Source of the DNA: Phycisphaerae bacterium | GTDB taxonomy: Bacteria > Planctomycetota > Phycisphaerae > Phycisphaerales > UBA1924 | Direction of reading: 5' to 3' | Assembly: GCA_030432905.1 (NCBI GenBank) | Contig: JAUILU010000003.1 | Location: 186,001-250,000 of the forward strand | Length of the DNA: 64,000 nucleotides | Position numbers and translations under genes: made by a program | Shown here: in pieces, positions 34,276-43,525 of the stretch | How positions within the stretch are numbered: the stretch's first letter is position 1 | How the letters are laid out: each line of letters begins with the position of its first letter | Notes under the pieces: generated by a model | What the model was told of the DNA's origin: nothing | What the model saw: the letters and a program-made list of their open reading frames with translations, nothing else | Database searches by the model: none

Positions 34276-36054
34276 TCAATCGGTCATCTCTTGCGGCACG
34301 CCGTCTTTGTAACGGACGCGGAGCGTGCCGTCGACATCGCGGATGCCCTGATTCGGGTCGTCGCCGACGAAATCAACCTTGACGCGAGGCTTCTTCGGGT
34401 TGTATTTGCCGGTCACCCAGTTGTCCACGATCATCATTTCGAGCGTCGCCGCACACTGCTGCAGCGGGATGCTCGAGTTGATGTGCGCGTCGTTCTGAAT
34501 CATCCGCTGGGCGGCATTGAGGAAGTCGGTGATGTCCGGGTACTTGGCCAACAGATCGAGCACAATCTTGAACTGCCCCAACGCCGGCAGCATCTTGTTG
34601 CCGCGGCGGTAGACCTCGATCTTATGAATCTTGCCCTGGCTGTAGAAAGGCATCGTCTCTTTCTTTGCACCCGTCAGGTTCGGCTTGTACGTGTTGTACT
34701 TTGTCAGTTCCCATTCAAGCTCAGAATCGGTATCGGAGCTGAGGCGCCGCGCGACTTCTTTGACCGCGACCAGATCGAGACCGCCGAGGCCGGGCAGGAA
34801 GAAGTCCTCGTCGGTGAAGCCGCCGAGGCTGAGCCAGCGGAAGGCTTCTTTGGAGGTCATGTTGAGGCCTTCAGACGCGGCGATTTCTTTGGTCAGGTCT
34901 TCGAGATCGGTGAACTGGCCGTTGGCGAAGTACCAGTAGTCTGCAAACCGGATGTACTGGCGGATTCGCCTCGTCTGGCTCTCCTCATAGCGACGCTTGA
35001 GCCACGTGACTTCTTTGTTGCCCTCGTAGTCGGCGAGGATGATGTACGCGACCTCGCGCGCCGACGAGTGCGCCAGCGTCATGCCGCCCGCAAGGATCGG
35101 GTCCGCAAAGCCGGCGGCCTCGCCCGTCAGGAACCAGTTGTCGCCGACCATTTTCTCCGTGACGTAGGACCAGTCCTTGGTCGTGCGGATCTCGTTGTCG
35201 GCGGTCGCGTTCTTGATCAGTTCCTGGATCCGCGGGTCCTGCGCGATGGCGTCCTTGTAGATCTCTTCGGGTGATTTGCCGAGCTTCTTGTAGTGCTCGA
35301 CCGGGCAGATGTACCCGATGCTCGTGCGAGTCGGGCCGAGCGGGATGAACCAGATCCAGCCCGCCGCGATCGAGAGGACCTCGACGCGGGTGCCGCCGAT
35401 GCCGACCTCGATCGCCCAGTCGGCGTTGTCCCAGTAGTCCCAGATCGCCATGTTCTTGAGCTTGCTGGGCGCATCGATCTTGACGCCGAGGCCTCGGCGG
35501 AGCACGCCCGCGTAGCCCGAGCAATCGACGTAGTGCTTGGCTTCGATGCGTGTGCCGTCGTGAAGCGTGATGCTTTTGATCGAGCCGCCCGCGGCATCGA
35601 CGGACGTGACCTGCGTTTCCTCGCGGACATCGCAGCCCTGTTCGCGCGCATGATCCAGCAGGATTTTGTCATACTTGGCGCGCTCGACCTGGAAGGCGGT
35701 GAACACGCGCTGGCCCTTGTAGTTGGCTGGCCTTGGCTCGTCTTTGAATTTCGACAGGGGCAGGAATTCGAATGCCCACAGCTCGTCGGAGGTTCCCCAG
35801 CGGTAGGTGCCGCCGATCTTAATCGGGAAGTTGGCAGCCTCGACCTTGTCCCATACCCCCATCTCATCGAGGATCGGACCGATAGCAGGAAGCTGGCTCT
35901 CGCCGACGTGCTCACGCGGGAACTTCTCTTTCTCGAGAATGACCACGTTGAGCTCGGGGCGGTACTTTTTCAGGAGCGTGCCGACCGTGCTGCCAGCGGG
36001 GCCGCCCCCGACAACAACAACATCCACTACTTCGACGGCGTTTTCAGAAACCAC
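34276..36054 (-). CDS. Flavin-dependent halogenase homologue (tryptophan/phenol halogenase family)
   Basis: The 592-residue protein has an N-terminal FAD-binding motif VVVVGGGPAGS, then ILEKEKFPREHVGESQLPAIG (VGESxLP is typical of carrier-protein or phenol halogenases), FPIKIGGTYRWG with the candidate catalytic Lys, and GWIWFIPLG, which contains the WxWxIP signature of halogenases. GEAAGFADPI binds the FAD pyrophosphate. A C-terminal helical region of about 200 residues exceeds what simple monooxygenases have. A partner flavin reductase or biosynthetic cluster is not visible. The GTG at 36054 puts the FAD motif near the N-terminus; the open frame extends to 36114 (TTG). The substrate is unknown. 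Confidence 0.78.
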   Translation of the reverse strand: MVSENAVEVVDVVVVGGGPAGSTVGTLLKKYRPELNVVILEKEKFPREHVGESQLPAIGPILDEMGVWDKVEAANFPIKIGGTYRWGTSDELWAFEFLPLSKFKDEPRPANYKGQRVFTAFQVERAKYDKILLDHAREQGCDVREETQVTSVDAAGGSIKSITLHDGTRIEAKHYVDCSGYAGVLRRGLGVKIDAPSKLKNMAIWDYWDNADWAIEVGIGGTRVEVLSIAAGWIWFIPLGPTRTSIGYICPVEHYKKLGKSPEEIYKDAIAQDPRIQELIKNATADNEIRTTKDWSYVTEKMVGDNWFLTGEAAGFADPILAGGMTLAHSSAREVAYIILADYEGNKEVTWLKRRYEESQTRRIRQYIRFADYWYFANGQFTDLEDLTKEIAASEGLNMTSKEAFRWLSLGGFTDEDFFLPGLGGLDLVAVKEVARRLSSDTDSELEWELTKYNTYKPNLTGAKKETMPFYSQGKIHKIEVYRRGNKMLPALGQFKIVLDLLAKYPDITDFLNAAQRMIQNDAHINSSIPLQQCAATLEMMIVDNWVTGKYNPKKPRVKVDFVGDDPNQGIRDVDGTLRVRYKDGVPQEMTD

Positions 36055-36183
36055 ACCAACCCCCAGATTTGGTACAGGCTGAGACCCGATGCTGCCAAGT
36101 ATCGGTTGACGCAACCCTGCCCGGAACGAATGTCCAGGGTTCTATAACGAACTGGGATTCAAGATACCATACCTGTCAAGGCC

Positions 36184-37344
36184 TTACAAGGACTCGCGGC
36201 TGGCCTCGGTGATCCAGCCTCCGCCGAGCACCCTATCTGGAGTGGTCTGGCCGTACACGACCAAGGCCTGACCGGGCGTGACCGCCCGCTGGGGTGTCTT
36301 AAATCGGACCTGAAATCCGCCCTCTCCGACATCCGATCTGAGGAATTCCGCCTCGGCGGCCTCGCCGTTGTAGCGGTGCCGGGCCAGGCAGGGCGTCCAT
36401 TCTGAACCTCCCGCGTCCACAGCGAGCCAGTTCGTGTCGCCCACGCTGCAGCCCGCGGCGAGCAGGTCTTCCTCGCTGCCGATGGTCACGGTGTTGGCGA
36501 CCGGGTCCTTGTCCACGACGTAAATCGGGTAGCCGAGCGCCACGCCAACCTTCCGGCGTTGACCAATCGTGAACCGGTGCTGGCCGTCGTGCTCGCCGAG
36601 GACCTTGCCCTCGGTGTCAACGATCGTGCCCGCGGCCTGCTTGAGCGCGGGGCGTTCCTTCTCGACAAACGAGGCGTAGTCGTTGTCGGGAACAAAGCAG
36701 ATCTCTTGCGAGTCCGGTTTGTTGAAGACGGGCAAGCCAAATTTGTGCGCTAGGTCGCGGACTTCCTGCTTTGTTTCGTAGTCACCGATCGGAAGCAGCG
36801 TCGAAGTGAGCTGGTCGCGCGGGATGCCGAAGAGGACGTAGGACTGATCCTTGCTGGTGTCCTTGCCGCGCAGGAGCGAAGTCTGACCCGAGACTTCACC
36901 GATTCGCGCGTAGTGGCCCGATGCCACAAAGTCGGCGCCGATGTGGGCGGCGTGGTCGTGCAGCTTGCCGAACTTCAGCCAGTCGTTGCATCGCACGCAT
37001 GGGTTGGGCGTTCGGCCCTGCGCGTATTCGTCCACGAAATAGTCGATGACCTTGCGGAAGTCGTTGCGGAAATTCAGGACGTAAAGCGGGATATCGAGTT
37101 CCGCAGCGACAAGCCTCGCGTCGGCGGCATCACCAACAGAGCAGCAGCCCTGCTTATGGATCTTGGGCGCGGCTTCGCACGCCTGCCCCGCGGGCACGAG
37201 CTCGTTGAGAGTCTCGCCGGGCGAGCCGAGACGCATGAACGCCCCCACCACCTCGTAGCCCTGCTCTTTCAAAAGCGCAGCGGCGACCGAGGAGTCCACA
37301 CCCCCGGACATCGCGAGCAGCACTTTTTTCCCTTGCTTCTGCAC
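36184..37344 (-). CDS. mnmA: tRNA-specific 2-thiouridylase MnmA
   Basis: Inserts sulfur at position 2 of the wobble uridine in tRNAs for Lys, Glu and Gln. The N-terminal PP-loop AMSGGVDSSVAAALL binds ATP; the catalytic Cys pair is in TPNPCVRCNDWLKFG and QEICFVPDNDY. HYARIG and the C-terminal beta-barrel (GLALVVYG type) complete it. Length is 386 residues; an insert (about residues 45-65) with CCSVGDAADA replaces the shorter loop of E. coli MnmA. GTG start with TACGAT five bases upstream, a likely leaderless start. Confidence 0.95.
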   Translation of the reverse strand: MQKQGKKVLLAMSGGVDSSVAAALLKEQGYEVVGAFMRLGSPGETLNELVPAGQACEAAPKIHKQGCCSVGDAADARLVAAELDIPLYVLNFRNDFRKVIDYFVDEYAQGRTPNPCVRCNDWLKFGKLHDHAAHIGADFVASGHYARIGEVSGQTSLLRGKDTSKDQSYVLFGIPRDQLTSTLLPIGDYETKQEVRDLAHKFGLPVFNKPDSQEICFVPDNDYASFVEKERPALKQAAGTIVDTEGKVLGEHDGQHRFTIGQRRKVGVALGYPIYVVDKDPVANTVTIGSEEDLLAAGCSVGDTNWLAVDAGGSEWTPCLARHRYNGEAAEAEFLRSDVGEGGFQVRFKTPQRAVTPGQALVVYGQTTPDRVLGGGWITEASRESL

Positions 37345-37349
37345 AAAGC

Positions 37350-37355
37350 ATCGTA
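37350..37355 (-). promoter_or_regulatory. Putative -10 element (TACGAT) of mnmA
   Basis: TACGAT ends 5 bases before the GTG at 37344, with no Shine-Dalgarno. Confidence 0.45.
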
Positions 37356-37373
37356 GAGCACCCGGCGGGCGAT

Positions 37374-38444
37374 TTAGCTGTCCTCGGGGGCGAGGTTGTA
37401 GGTATCGTCGGAGTCGGACTTCTCGATCCGATGGCCCGCGATGCGGAATGTCGGGGTGTTTTCGATGAACGAGTCGCTCTCGTCGAGATCGGCAGCGGGC
37501 ACGCCATCGGCCTGGAGGGGTACGCTCGCGGCGAGTTGGCGTTCAACAGTCTCGTTCATCTCCCTTGCGCGTCGCTCGGCGACTCGGATATTCCGGGCCT
37601 CGGTCGCGATGTTGCTGGAGATGGCCTGTGTCGCGGTGATGGCGATCTGGAACACGGAAACAAACGCGACGGCGACACCGACGAGGAACATGAGCAGGAA
37701 GATGATCGCGACGAAGAAGTCGACGCCTTTGAGCGAGCCCATGATCGGCGCCACGCTGAGCGCCACGCCTCCGATGACGCCGCCGACAACGACGCACCAG
37801 CCCGAGCCGCGGAGTCGGCCCCCGAGACTGTTGTCGCCCGCCCACTCTGCGATCGCGGAGAGATACGCGAGCACCAGAACACTCGCAACAAACGAGAACA
37901 TCACGAGCACCACATGCGTCGTCAGTGCTGCGCCGACGAGGTTCGCCCATGACTGCTCGACCGCGACCCAGTGAAGCCACGCGAAAAGCGCCGAGCCGAA
38001 CCAGAGGATTTGTGTGAGCCGAACGGTCAGAAGCCACTTTCGGTTGTCGAGCGTCTGATCTGGAACCGTTGAGTCTTGCAGAGGCCTTCGTGCGGTGACC
38101 ATGAACACCGACATGATCCAGAGCAGCGATGCAAGCGTGTACATCGCCGGCGCGGTCCACTCGGAAGACGATCGGACGAGGAAGAGCCCGAAGCCAATCA
38201 ACAGGGCGCTGAGAGCCAGCATCGCGAGCGAGAACGAGAGCTGCTTGAGGTACCTGATCGGCGCATCGGTGAGGTTGTCGCCGTTGGGGAGTCGGGTGTC
38301 TTTGCGTCGCGGGATCGGGGTGCCGCACTCGGGGCAGTTGCCGCCCTTTGGGAGGCCCTTGAGCGCGTAGTCGCAATTACGGCACGTCCGCTCGTCGGTG
38401 ACGACTTCGCCCAATCCATCAATGAACGGCTTTGATCCAGACAT
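37374..38444 (-). CDS. Multi-spanning membrane protein with N-terminal zinc ribbon
   Basis: A 356-residue protein. Residues about 21-42 form a CxxC...CPEC zinc ribbon (CRNCDYALKGLP and NCPECG). About six membrane helices follow (from residue 70 to 260) and a cytoplasmic tail with a charged helix (RNIRVAERRAREMNE). No transporter or enzyme motif is seen. The ribbon-plus-helices layout is common in planctomycete proteins of unknown role. ATG at 38444 with TACACT nine bases upstream; it begins 35 bases after the purQ stop and could also be read through from purQ. Confidence 0.7.
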   Translation of the reverse strand: MSGSKPFIDGLGEVVTDERTCRNCDYALKGLPKGGNCPECGTPIPRRKDTRLPNGDNLTDAPIRYLKQLSFSLAMLALSALLIGFGLFLVRSSSEWTAPAMYTLASLLWIMSVFMVTARRPLQDSTVPDQTLDNRKWLLTVRLTQILWFGSALFAWLHWVAVEQSWANLVGAALTTHVVLVMFSFVASVLVLAYLSAIAEWAGDNSLGGRLRGSGWCVVVGGVIGGVALSVAPIMGSLKGVDFFVAIIFLLMFLVGVAVAFVSVFQIAITATQAISSNIATEARNIRVAERRAREMNETVERQLAASVPLQADGVPAADLDESDSFIENTPTFRIAGHRIEKSDSDDTYNLAPEDS

Positions 38445-38453
38445 GGGTGCCCC

Positions 38454-38459
38454 AGTGTA
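38454..38459 (-). promoter_or_regulatory. Putative -10 element (TACACT) for the zinc-ribbon membrane gene
   Basis: TACACT ends 9 bases before the ATG at 38444, inside the short gap after purQ. Confidence 0.35.
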
Positions 38460-38479
38460 CCTGAACCGACACCGCCGAC

Positions 38480-39247
38480 TCAGCCAGCGCCGACGCCAGC
38501 AACGGATTCCACCGCGCCGCGGAACATGCGGAGGCCGACGGGTTCCTGCGATTTGGTTTTGCCGGAAAGCCGGGTCCACGCGGGGTGGCGGTTCCAGTCG
38601 AGGTATCGCTCGGGGTGAGGCATCAGCCCGAAGACCCTTCCGGTCGGGTCACAGATGCCCGCGATCCGGTCGGCTGAGCCGTTGACGTCGGAGGCGTACC
38701 GCAGCACGACCTGGCCGTTGGTGCTGAGGGCATTGACCGTGTCGTCGTCAGCGACAAGGCAGCCCTCCGCGTGAGCAATCGGGAGGACAGAGATGTCGTC
38801 CGTAAGGCCCGTCAGCCCGCGCGTCCAGATGCACTTTGATTCGGGCTGGAAATCAACCCTGCACCAGTCGGAGATGAACGCGCCACCCGAGTTGCCGGTG
38901 AGCGCGACGCGTTTGCCGTCGATGCCCGGCAAGAGCCCGGTCTGGACGAGGATCTGGAAGCCGTTGCAGATCCCGATGATGCCCGCGCCGCGGTCGACAG
39001 CGGCCTTGAGCCTGTCAACCAGGCCGAGACGGGTGTGCATAGCAAATATTCTGCCAGAGGCCACATCGTCACCATACGAGAACCCGCCGGGAAAACCGAT
39101 CAGGTCGGCCTTGTCGATCGGCGACGGGTCCTTTACGAGTGAATCGAGGTGACAAAGCGTTGTTTCGGCGCCCGCAAGCGAGAACGCGCGGAGCAATTCC
39201 TGCTCGCAGTTCGTCCCGGCGGTGCGTATGACCAGAGCGTTCGGCAT
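38480..39247 (-). CDS. purQ: Phosphoribosylformylglycinamidine synthase subunit I (glutaminase)
   Basis: Supplies ammonia from glutamine for the fourth step of purine synthesis. The 255-residue class I amidotransferase has ALVIRTAGTNCEQEL, FPGGFSYGDDVASG, GICNGFQILVQTGLLPG with the nucleophile Cys, and the C-terminal LMPHPER with the catalytic His. This is the separate-subunit type, so purL and purS must be elsewhere. The ATG at 39247 has TATGGT six bases upstream; the open frame extends to a TTG at 39265 that is less likely. Confidence 0.94.
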   Translation of the reverse strand: MPNALVIRTAGTNCEQELLRAFSLAGAETTLCHLDSLVKDPSPIDKADLIGFPGGFSYGDDVASGRIFAMHTRLGLVDRLKAAVDRGAGIIGICNGFQILVQTGLLPGIDGKRVALTGNSGGAFISDWCRVDFQPESKCIWTRGLTGLTDDISVLPIAHAEGCLVADDDTVNALSTNGQVVLRYASDVNGSADRIAGICDPTGRVFGLMPHPERYLDWNRHPAWTRLSGKTKSQEPVGLRMFRGAVESVAGVGAG

Positions 39248-39253
39248 CGGCGT

Positions 39254-39259
39254 ACCATA
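39254..39259 (-). promoter_or_regulatory. Putative -10 element (TATGGT) of purQ
   Basis: TATGGT ends 6 bases before the purQ ATG. The divergent DUF1015 gene starts 92 bases away with its own Shine-Dalgarno. Confidence 0.45.
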
Positions 39260-39339
39260 GGCCAAGGGCTATGCTGCCTTCGAGCGACCTAGCCAGTCTT
39301 CATGATCCGAAACCGCTCTGTGTGCCAAGGAGAGCAGAC

Positions 39340-40692
39340 ATGCCCGCCGTGTACCCCTTCAACGCCATCCAGTACAACTCCGGCAAGGGTGATGTCACAA
39401 ACAGCGTCGCCCCGCCCTACGACGTGCTCGACGAGACACGCAAGCAGGCGCTGATCGGCAAGGACAAACACAACGTGGTCGGGATCGACCTCCCCCACAC
39501 GCCCGCCAAGCAGCTCGGCCCGCCCGAGGCGTACGCCGGCGCCGGCGAGTCGCTCTGCAAGTGGCTCGAGTCGGGCGTTCTCAGCAAACGCGGCACGCCC
39601 GCGATGTTCGCCTACCGCCAGACATTCGAGTTCCGGGGTGAGAGCTACCAGCGCTGCGGCATGGCGTGCACGGTCGAAACAAAAACGCTCGGGCCGCAAG
39701 ACGGCGGCGGCATCCTCCCGCACGAACAAACGTTCAGCGGTCCGAAGGAAGACCGGCTTGCGCTCATGAAAGCGACCGCGACACAGCTCAGCCCGATCTT
39801 CGGCCTGCACCCCGACCAAGAGGGCACCGCGAGCGAGCTTGTCCGCTCGATCATGGCGGGCCGGGACGCGGACATGACCGCGACCGTCACCGAGACCGAC
39901 GGGCAGGACGTGCTCCACGAGGTCTGGACCGTTGACGACGACGCGACGATCCAGAAGTACCAGAGCGCGCTGGCCGGCGAGGACGTGTTCATCGCCGACG
40001 GGCACCACAGGTACAACACCGCGGTGAACTACCTGAACCACCTCGAGAGCGAGGGCGAGGTCCCGAGCGACCACGGCGCGCGCCGGTGCATGTTCGTGAT
40101 GGTCAGCATGTCCGACCCGGGGCTTGCGATCGGGCCGACGCACCGCGTGCTCGGCGGGATGAAGGACTACTCGCACGAGAAGTTCATCGAAGCCTCGGCG
40201 GGGCTGCTGCAGATCGACCCGGTCGTCAACGAGCCGGAGCAAATCGAGGCCGAGATGGCCAAAGCCGCATCAGTCTCGAAGGAAGTCTTCGGCCTGATCG
40301 ATTTCGCGACCGGCCTGTGCTGGGTGGCAAGCTGCATCGATGAGGACCCGCTCAGCGAGCGATTCGAGGACAAGCCCGCCGTGTGGCGCGAGCTCGATGT
40401 CGCGATCGTCCAGCACCTGATCGTCGAAGAGATCTGCCAGCCCGAGCTCAACGAAGGCGAGGACATCACGTGGGCCTTCCCGCACTCGATCGAGGAAGTC
40501 AAAGCGATCGGCTCGGGCAACGAGACCGGCGCCGGCGGCGGGTCTGGCTTTGCGCAGCTGGCAGTGATCGTCAGACCAACGCCGCTGGATGCGGTGCGTG
40601 ATGTGTGCCTTGCCGGGGAGCTGATGCCGCAGAAATCGACATTCTTCTACCCGAAGCTCGCGACCGGTCTGTTTATCAACCCGCTGACTTGA
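39340..40692 (+). CDS. DUF1015 family protein
   Basis: A 450-residue cytoplasmic protein with the family landmarks VAPPYDVLDE near the N-terminus, LPHEQTFSGPKEDRLALMKAT, QLSPIFGL and FIADGHHRYNTAVNYL. The family is widespread but poorly characterised; it has been linked by gene neighbourhood to serine metabolism and is distantly ParB-like, which I recall rather than see. ATG at 39340 with AAGGAGA about six bases upstream. The 3' end overlaps the convergent thioredoxin gene by 17 bases. Confidence 0.85.
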   Translation: MPAVYPFNAIQYNSGKGDVTNSVAPPYDVLDETRKQALIGKDKHNVVGIDLPHTPAKQLGPPEAYAGAGESLCKWLESGVLSKRGTPAMFAYRQTFEFRGESYQRCGMACTVETKTLGPQDGGGILPHEQTFSGPKEDRLALMKATATQLSPIFGLHPDQEGTASELVRSIMAGRDADMTATVTETDGQDVLHEVWTVDDDATIQKYQSALAGEDVFIADGHHRYNTAVNYLNHLESEGEVPSDHGARRCMFVMVSMSDPGLAIGPTHRVLGGMKDYSHEKFIEASAGLLQIDPVVNEPEQIEAEMAKAASVSKEVFGLIDFATGLCWVASCIDEDPLSERFEDKPAVWRELDVAIVQHLIVEEICQPELNEGEDITWAFPHSIEEVKAIGSGNETGAGGGSGFAQLAVIVRPTPLDAVRDVCLAGELMPQKSTFFYPKLATGLFINPLT

Positions 40693-41164
40693 GCGACTTC
40701 TCGGCGGCGGCCGCCAGCCAGTCGATCGTGCCCGACGAGTTCATGTTGCCCGCGCGATCGACGATCATGCCGTTCTTGAGGAACAGCAGCGTGGGGATGC
40801 TGCGGATGCCGAACATGCTGGCAGCTTCCGGGTTCTCGTCGATGTCGAGGTAGACGGGGATCGCGCTTGTCTTGATCGCGTCCGCGACCGCGGGGTCGCT
40901 GAGCGTGCCGCGCTTGAAAGCCTGACACGGGCCGCACCACGACGCGGTCGCGAACACGAGCACGGGCTTGCCTGTCTCGGCGGACTGCTGGCTTGCTTCG
41001 GAGAGCGAGATTTTCTCGGCGAAGACCTCGGGCAGCGGCGCCGGTGAGCGGTTGCCCTTGACCATAACGATCGCCACGATGCTCGCGACGATGACCAAGA
41101 GAAACACAAGGTCGGCCTTGCTCCAGCCTCGCCGGCTCTTCACTTTGCAACTGCCACAACGCAT
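40676..41164 (-). CDS. Membrane-anchored thioredoxin-like protein
   Basis: A 162-residue protein with a CGSC pair at the N-terminus, one membrane helix (LVFLLVIVASIVAIVMV, about residues 19-35) and a thioredoxin domain with the active site TASWCGPCQAF (about 73-83) and the cis-Pro segment IRSIPTLLFL. The domain should face the periplasm, to reduce or oxidise exported proteins. GGAG with a seven-base spacing supports the ATG at 41164; a GTG six bases upstream is possible. It is not clearly part of an operon. Confidence 0.88.
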   Translation of the reverse strand: MRCGSCKVKSRRGWSKADLVFLLVIVASIVAIVMVKGNRSPAPLPEVFAEKISLSEASQQSAETGKPVLVFATASWCGPCQAFKRGTLSDPAVADAIKTSAIPVYLDIDENPEAASMFGIRSIPTLLFLKNGMIVDRAGNMNSSGTIDWLAAAAEKSLKSAG

Positions 41165-41236
41165 CAACACACTCCAATGCCTGAAGCCAACTTCGACACT
41201 GCGGGGAACACGGAAACACCCACGACTATTCCCTTT

Positions 41237-42226
41237 CTACCACGCGATCAGTTCGCCTGTCACCGGCTCGACCAGATCCTTCATCGTCACCATGCCGATC
41301 GGCCTGTTGCGGGCGACGACAACGCCCAGCGTTTGCCCCTCGGAGCGGAGCGTGCGCAGGGCCTGTCGAGCCGATAACGTCACGTCGAGCTGAGGCACGG
41401 GCCTGATGAGCTTGTCCAGCTTCTGGTTGCCACCCAGGAAAAGATCCATCGAGCTGACGATGCCGAGCAGCTCGCCCTTGGCGCCGACGACAGGGAGCCT
41501 CGTGTGTTTGGTGTTGCGTGCGAGCTTTTTAGCGAGCTCGAACCCGCCGTCGAGGCGGATGCGTGAGACCTTGTTCCACGGCGTCATCTCCGAGCGCAGC
41601 GGTGTGTCACGGAACGCAACAGCCCGCCTGACAAGCTCGGCCTGTGTCTGCGAGACCAGCCCCTGGCCGACGGCTTCTCTGACGAGCCAGACCATCCGCT
41701 CGCGCGGATCGATGGGTGTCGCGTCCTTGGGACTGCCCGTCAGTCGGCGCATAACTCTCGCGAACAGCACGATCGCGGGGAGCACCAGTGTTGCGGTCAG
41801 CACCAGCCTGAGCACGCGGATGAGCGGCGCGAAGAAGTACGCCTGGTGCTCGGCGGTTACGCGGAAGTATTCCTTTGGCAGAGTCTCGGCGAACACGAAC
41901 AGCACGGGCGTCAGAACCGCGGCGTTGATGATCGAGATCTGCCACGACGGGAGCCCTGTCATGTCGAGCAGCTTGGCCAGCGCGAGCACGCCGATGTAGT
42001 TGCTGAGATTGTTCAGGATCAAGAGGCTCGCGAGCATGTGCTCGGGCTTGTCGAGTTCGAGCTTCAGCGTGCGGGCGGCCTTGTCGGGCTCAGCCTTCGC
42101 GGCGCGTGCCTCGAGCCGGGCGCGGCCTACGACGTAGGTCGCGGTTTCCAGACCGCTCCACAGCGCCGAGGCACCAAGACCAAGAATGGTGAGCATCGAC
42201 CAGACGATCAGCTCGACGAGGTTCAT
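41237..42226 (-). CDS. CNNM (DUF21) / CBS-domain membrane protein, CorC/HlyC-like
   Basis: A 329-residue protein. Residues 1 to about 175 form the CNNM (DUF21) transmembrane domain with about three to four helices and the motif SALWSGLETATYVV. Two CBS motifs follow (SEMTPWNKVSRI and LPVVGAKGELLGIVSSMDLF; then GVVVARNRPIGMVTMKDLVEPVTG). This family includes Mg/Co efflux proteins and CNNM-type magnesium transporters. It lacks the C-terminal CorC/HlyC domain. It overlaps the upstream paralogue by 4 bases (ATGA). Confidence 0.85.
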   Translation of the reverse strand: MNLVELIVWSMLTILGLGASALWSGLETATYVVGRARLEARAAKAEPDKAARTLKLELDKPEHMLASLLILNNLSNYIGVLALAKLLDMTGLPSWQISIINAAVLTPVLFVFAETLPKEYFRVTAEHQAYFFAPLIRVLRLVLTATLVLPAIVLFARVMRRLTGSPKDATPIDPRERMVWLVREAVGQGLVSQTQAELVRRAVAFRDTPLRSEMTPWNKVSRIRLDGGFELAKKLARNTKHTRLPVVGAKGELLGIVSSMDLFLGGNQKLDKLIRPVPQLDVTLSARQALRTLRSEGQTLGVVVARNRPIGMVTMKDLVEPVTGELIAW

Positions 42227-43512
42227 GACTCGTCCTCCGCAGGCTGGTCGATTAACTCAATGTCGATCGTTTCGATGACCCTGCCGTCGAGGGCCGAGAC
42301 GGTCAAACGCAGGCTGCCGAGGGTGACAGAGTCGCCGAGTTCCGGGAGCTTGCCGAGCAGTGTGAGCAGGACGCCCGCGATGGTCGATACGCGGCCCAGC
42401 ATCGGCTGCGAGCCGGCGCCCGACGGGTCAAAATCGCTCAGCAGCGTCCGCGCCGACATCTTGCCGGGCACGCGGAAGGTGCCGAGCCCGAGCATCTGCA
42501 CATCACCGTCGGCGATGTGGCCCGCAGCGTCGTCGATTAGTTCCGCGACGACGTCTTCGACGCGGATCACGCCGACGAGCTCGCCGCGTTCATCGACGAC
42601 CGCGGCCCGGTCTTTGCCTTTCTTGCGGAGTTGGCTGAGCGCCGAATCGAGCTTGGTCTGCTCGGGCACAAAGAGCGGCTCGGTGGTGTGCTCGAGCACG
42701 CTGGCATTGCCGGCTTTCTCATAGGCCTTGAGGAAATTGACCGGACGCAGGAACCCGATCGGCGATTCATCGTCGTCGATCACGAGGATCTGATCGGGTC
42801 TGTGCTCGCGAAAGAACTCGATGACGTTTTTCGCGGGCAGTTCAGAGGGGATTGTCAGCAGCTCGACGCGCGGGGTCATGACATCGCGCGTGCGGAGCGT
42901 GCCCAAGCGAAGCACATCGAGCAGGAGCCTTTGTTCGTCGGCGTCGATGTGCTGTTCTTCGCTCTGTGTTGTGAGGATGTGCTGGAGTTCGTTCTGGTCG
43001 AGCCGAGGGCCCGTGTCGGGCTTGGCGGTGATTAGCCTGGTCAGCGGCGCCATGACAAACCGGTCGATGATCGACCACACGGGCCAGAGGTACTGGATCA
43101 GCAGGAGCCAGAACGGCGCGATCAGCCTGCAAAACGTCGGCCTGTGCGCCGATGCGGTGGTCTTGGCGATCACTTCGCCGAACAGCACAATCGCGATCAG
43201 CGAGCCGATGCCGACGACGACGGAGCCGAGGTGCTGCTGGCGTTCTTCGAGCTTGAGGATCACGATCGAAGAGAGCGTGAAGTAGGTCACGTTGACCAGC
43301 ATGTTGGCCAGCAGGATCGCGGTCAGCAGCGAGCGGGGCTTGCGGTGCAGCGCTTCGACGAACGAGAACGCGCGCGGGCTGTTGTTTTTGATGAGCACAC
43401 GATCCGCCTGTGTGAGGCCGAAGAGCGCGGTTTCAGAGCCGCTGATGATCCCCGAGCAGACCAGCAGCGCCGGCATGACACCCAGCAGCAGGATGAATTC
43501 GGTTGAGGTCAT
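42223..43512 (-). CDS. CNNM/CBS/CorC-HlyC hemolysin-family protein
   Basis: A 429-residue paralogue of the next gene. It has the CNNM domain (about residues 1-190) with IISGSETALFGLT, a CBS pair (about 205-325; VMTPRVELLTIP, ILVIDDDESPIGFLRPVNFL, AAVVDERGELVGVIRVEDVV) and a C-terminal transporter-associated domain (about 340-425; SALDGRVIETIDIEL). It probably moves or senses magnesium or cobalt at the cytoplasmic membrane. The ATG at 43512 starts the first helix; an upstream in-frame start would add an unlikely polar extension. It follows the hscB-like gene by 13 bases. Confidence 0.87.
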   Translation of the reverse strand: MTSTEFILLLGVMPALLVCSGIISGSETALFGLTQADRVLIKNNSPRAFSFVEALHRKPRSLLTAILLANMLVNVTYFTLSSIVILKLEERQQHLGSVVVGIGSLIAIVLFGEVIAKTTASAHRPTFCRLIAPFWLLLIQYLWPVWSIIDRFVMAPLTRLITAKPDTGPRLDQNELQHILTTQSEEQHIDADEQRLLLDVLRLGTLRTRDVMTPRVELLTIPSELPAKNVIEFFREHRPDQILVIDDDESPIGFLRPVNFLKAYEKAGNASVLEHTTEPLFVPEQTKLDSALSQLRKKGKDRAAVVDERGELVGVIRVEDVVAELIDDAAGHIADGDVQMLGLGTFRVPGKMSARTLLSDFDPSGAGSQPMLGRVSTIAGVLLTLLGKLPELGDSVTLGSLRLTVSALDGRVIETIDIELIDQPAEDES

Positions 43513-43525
43513 GGAGTAAGGTGGA

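Noticed and set aside
36115..36183. TTGACA on the minus strand upstream of the halogenase-like gene as a promoter
   Set aside because: No TAnnnT hexamer at the proper 16-18 base spacing; the only TATAGA is too far downstream.
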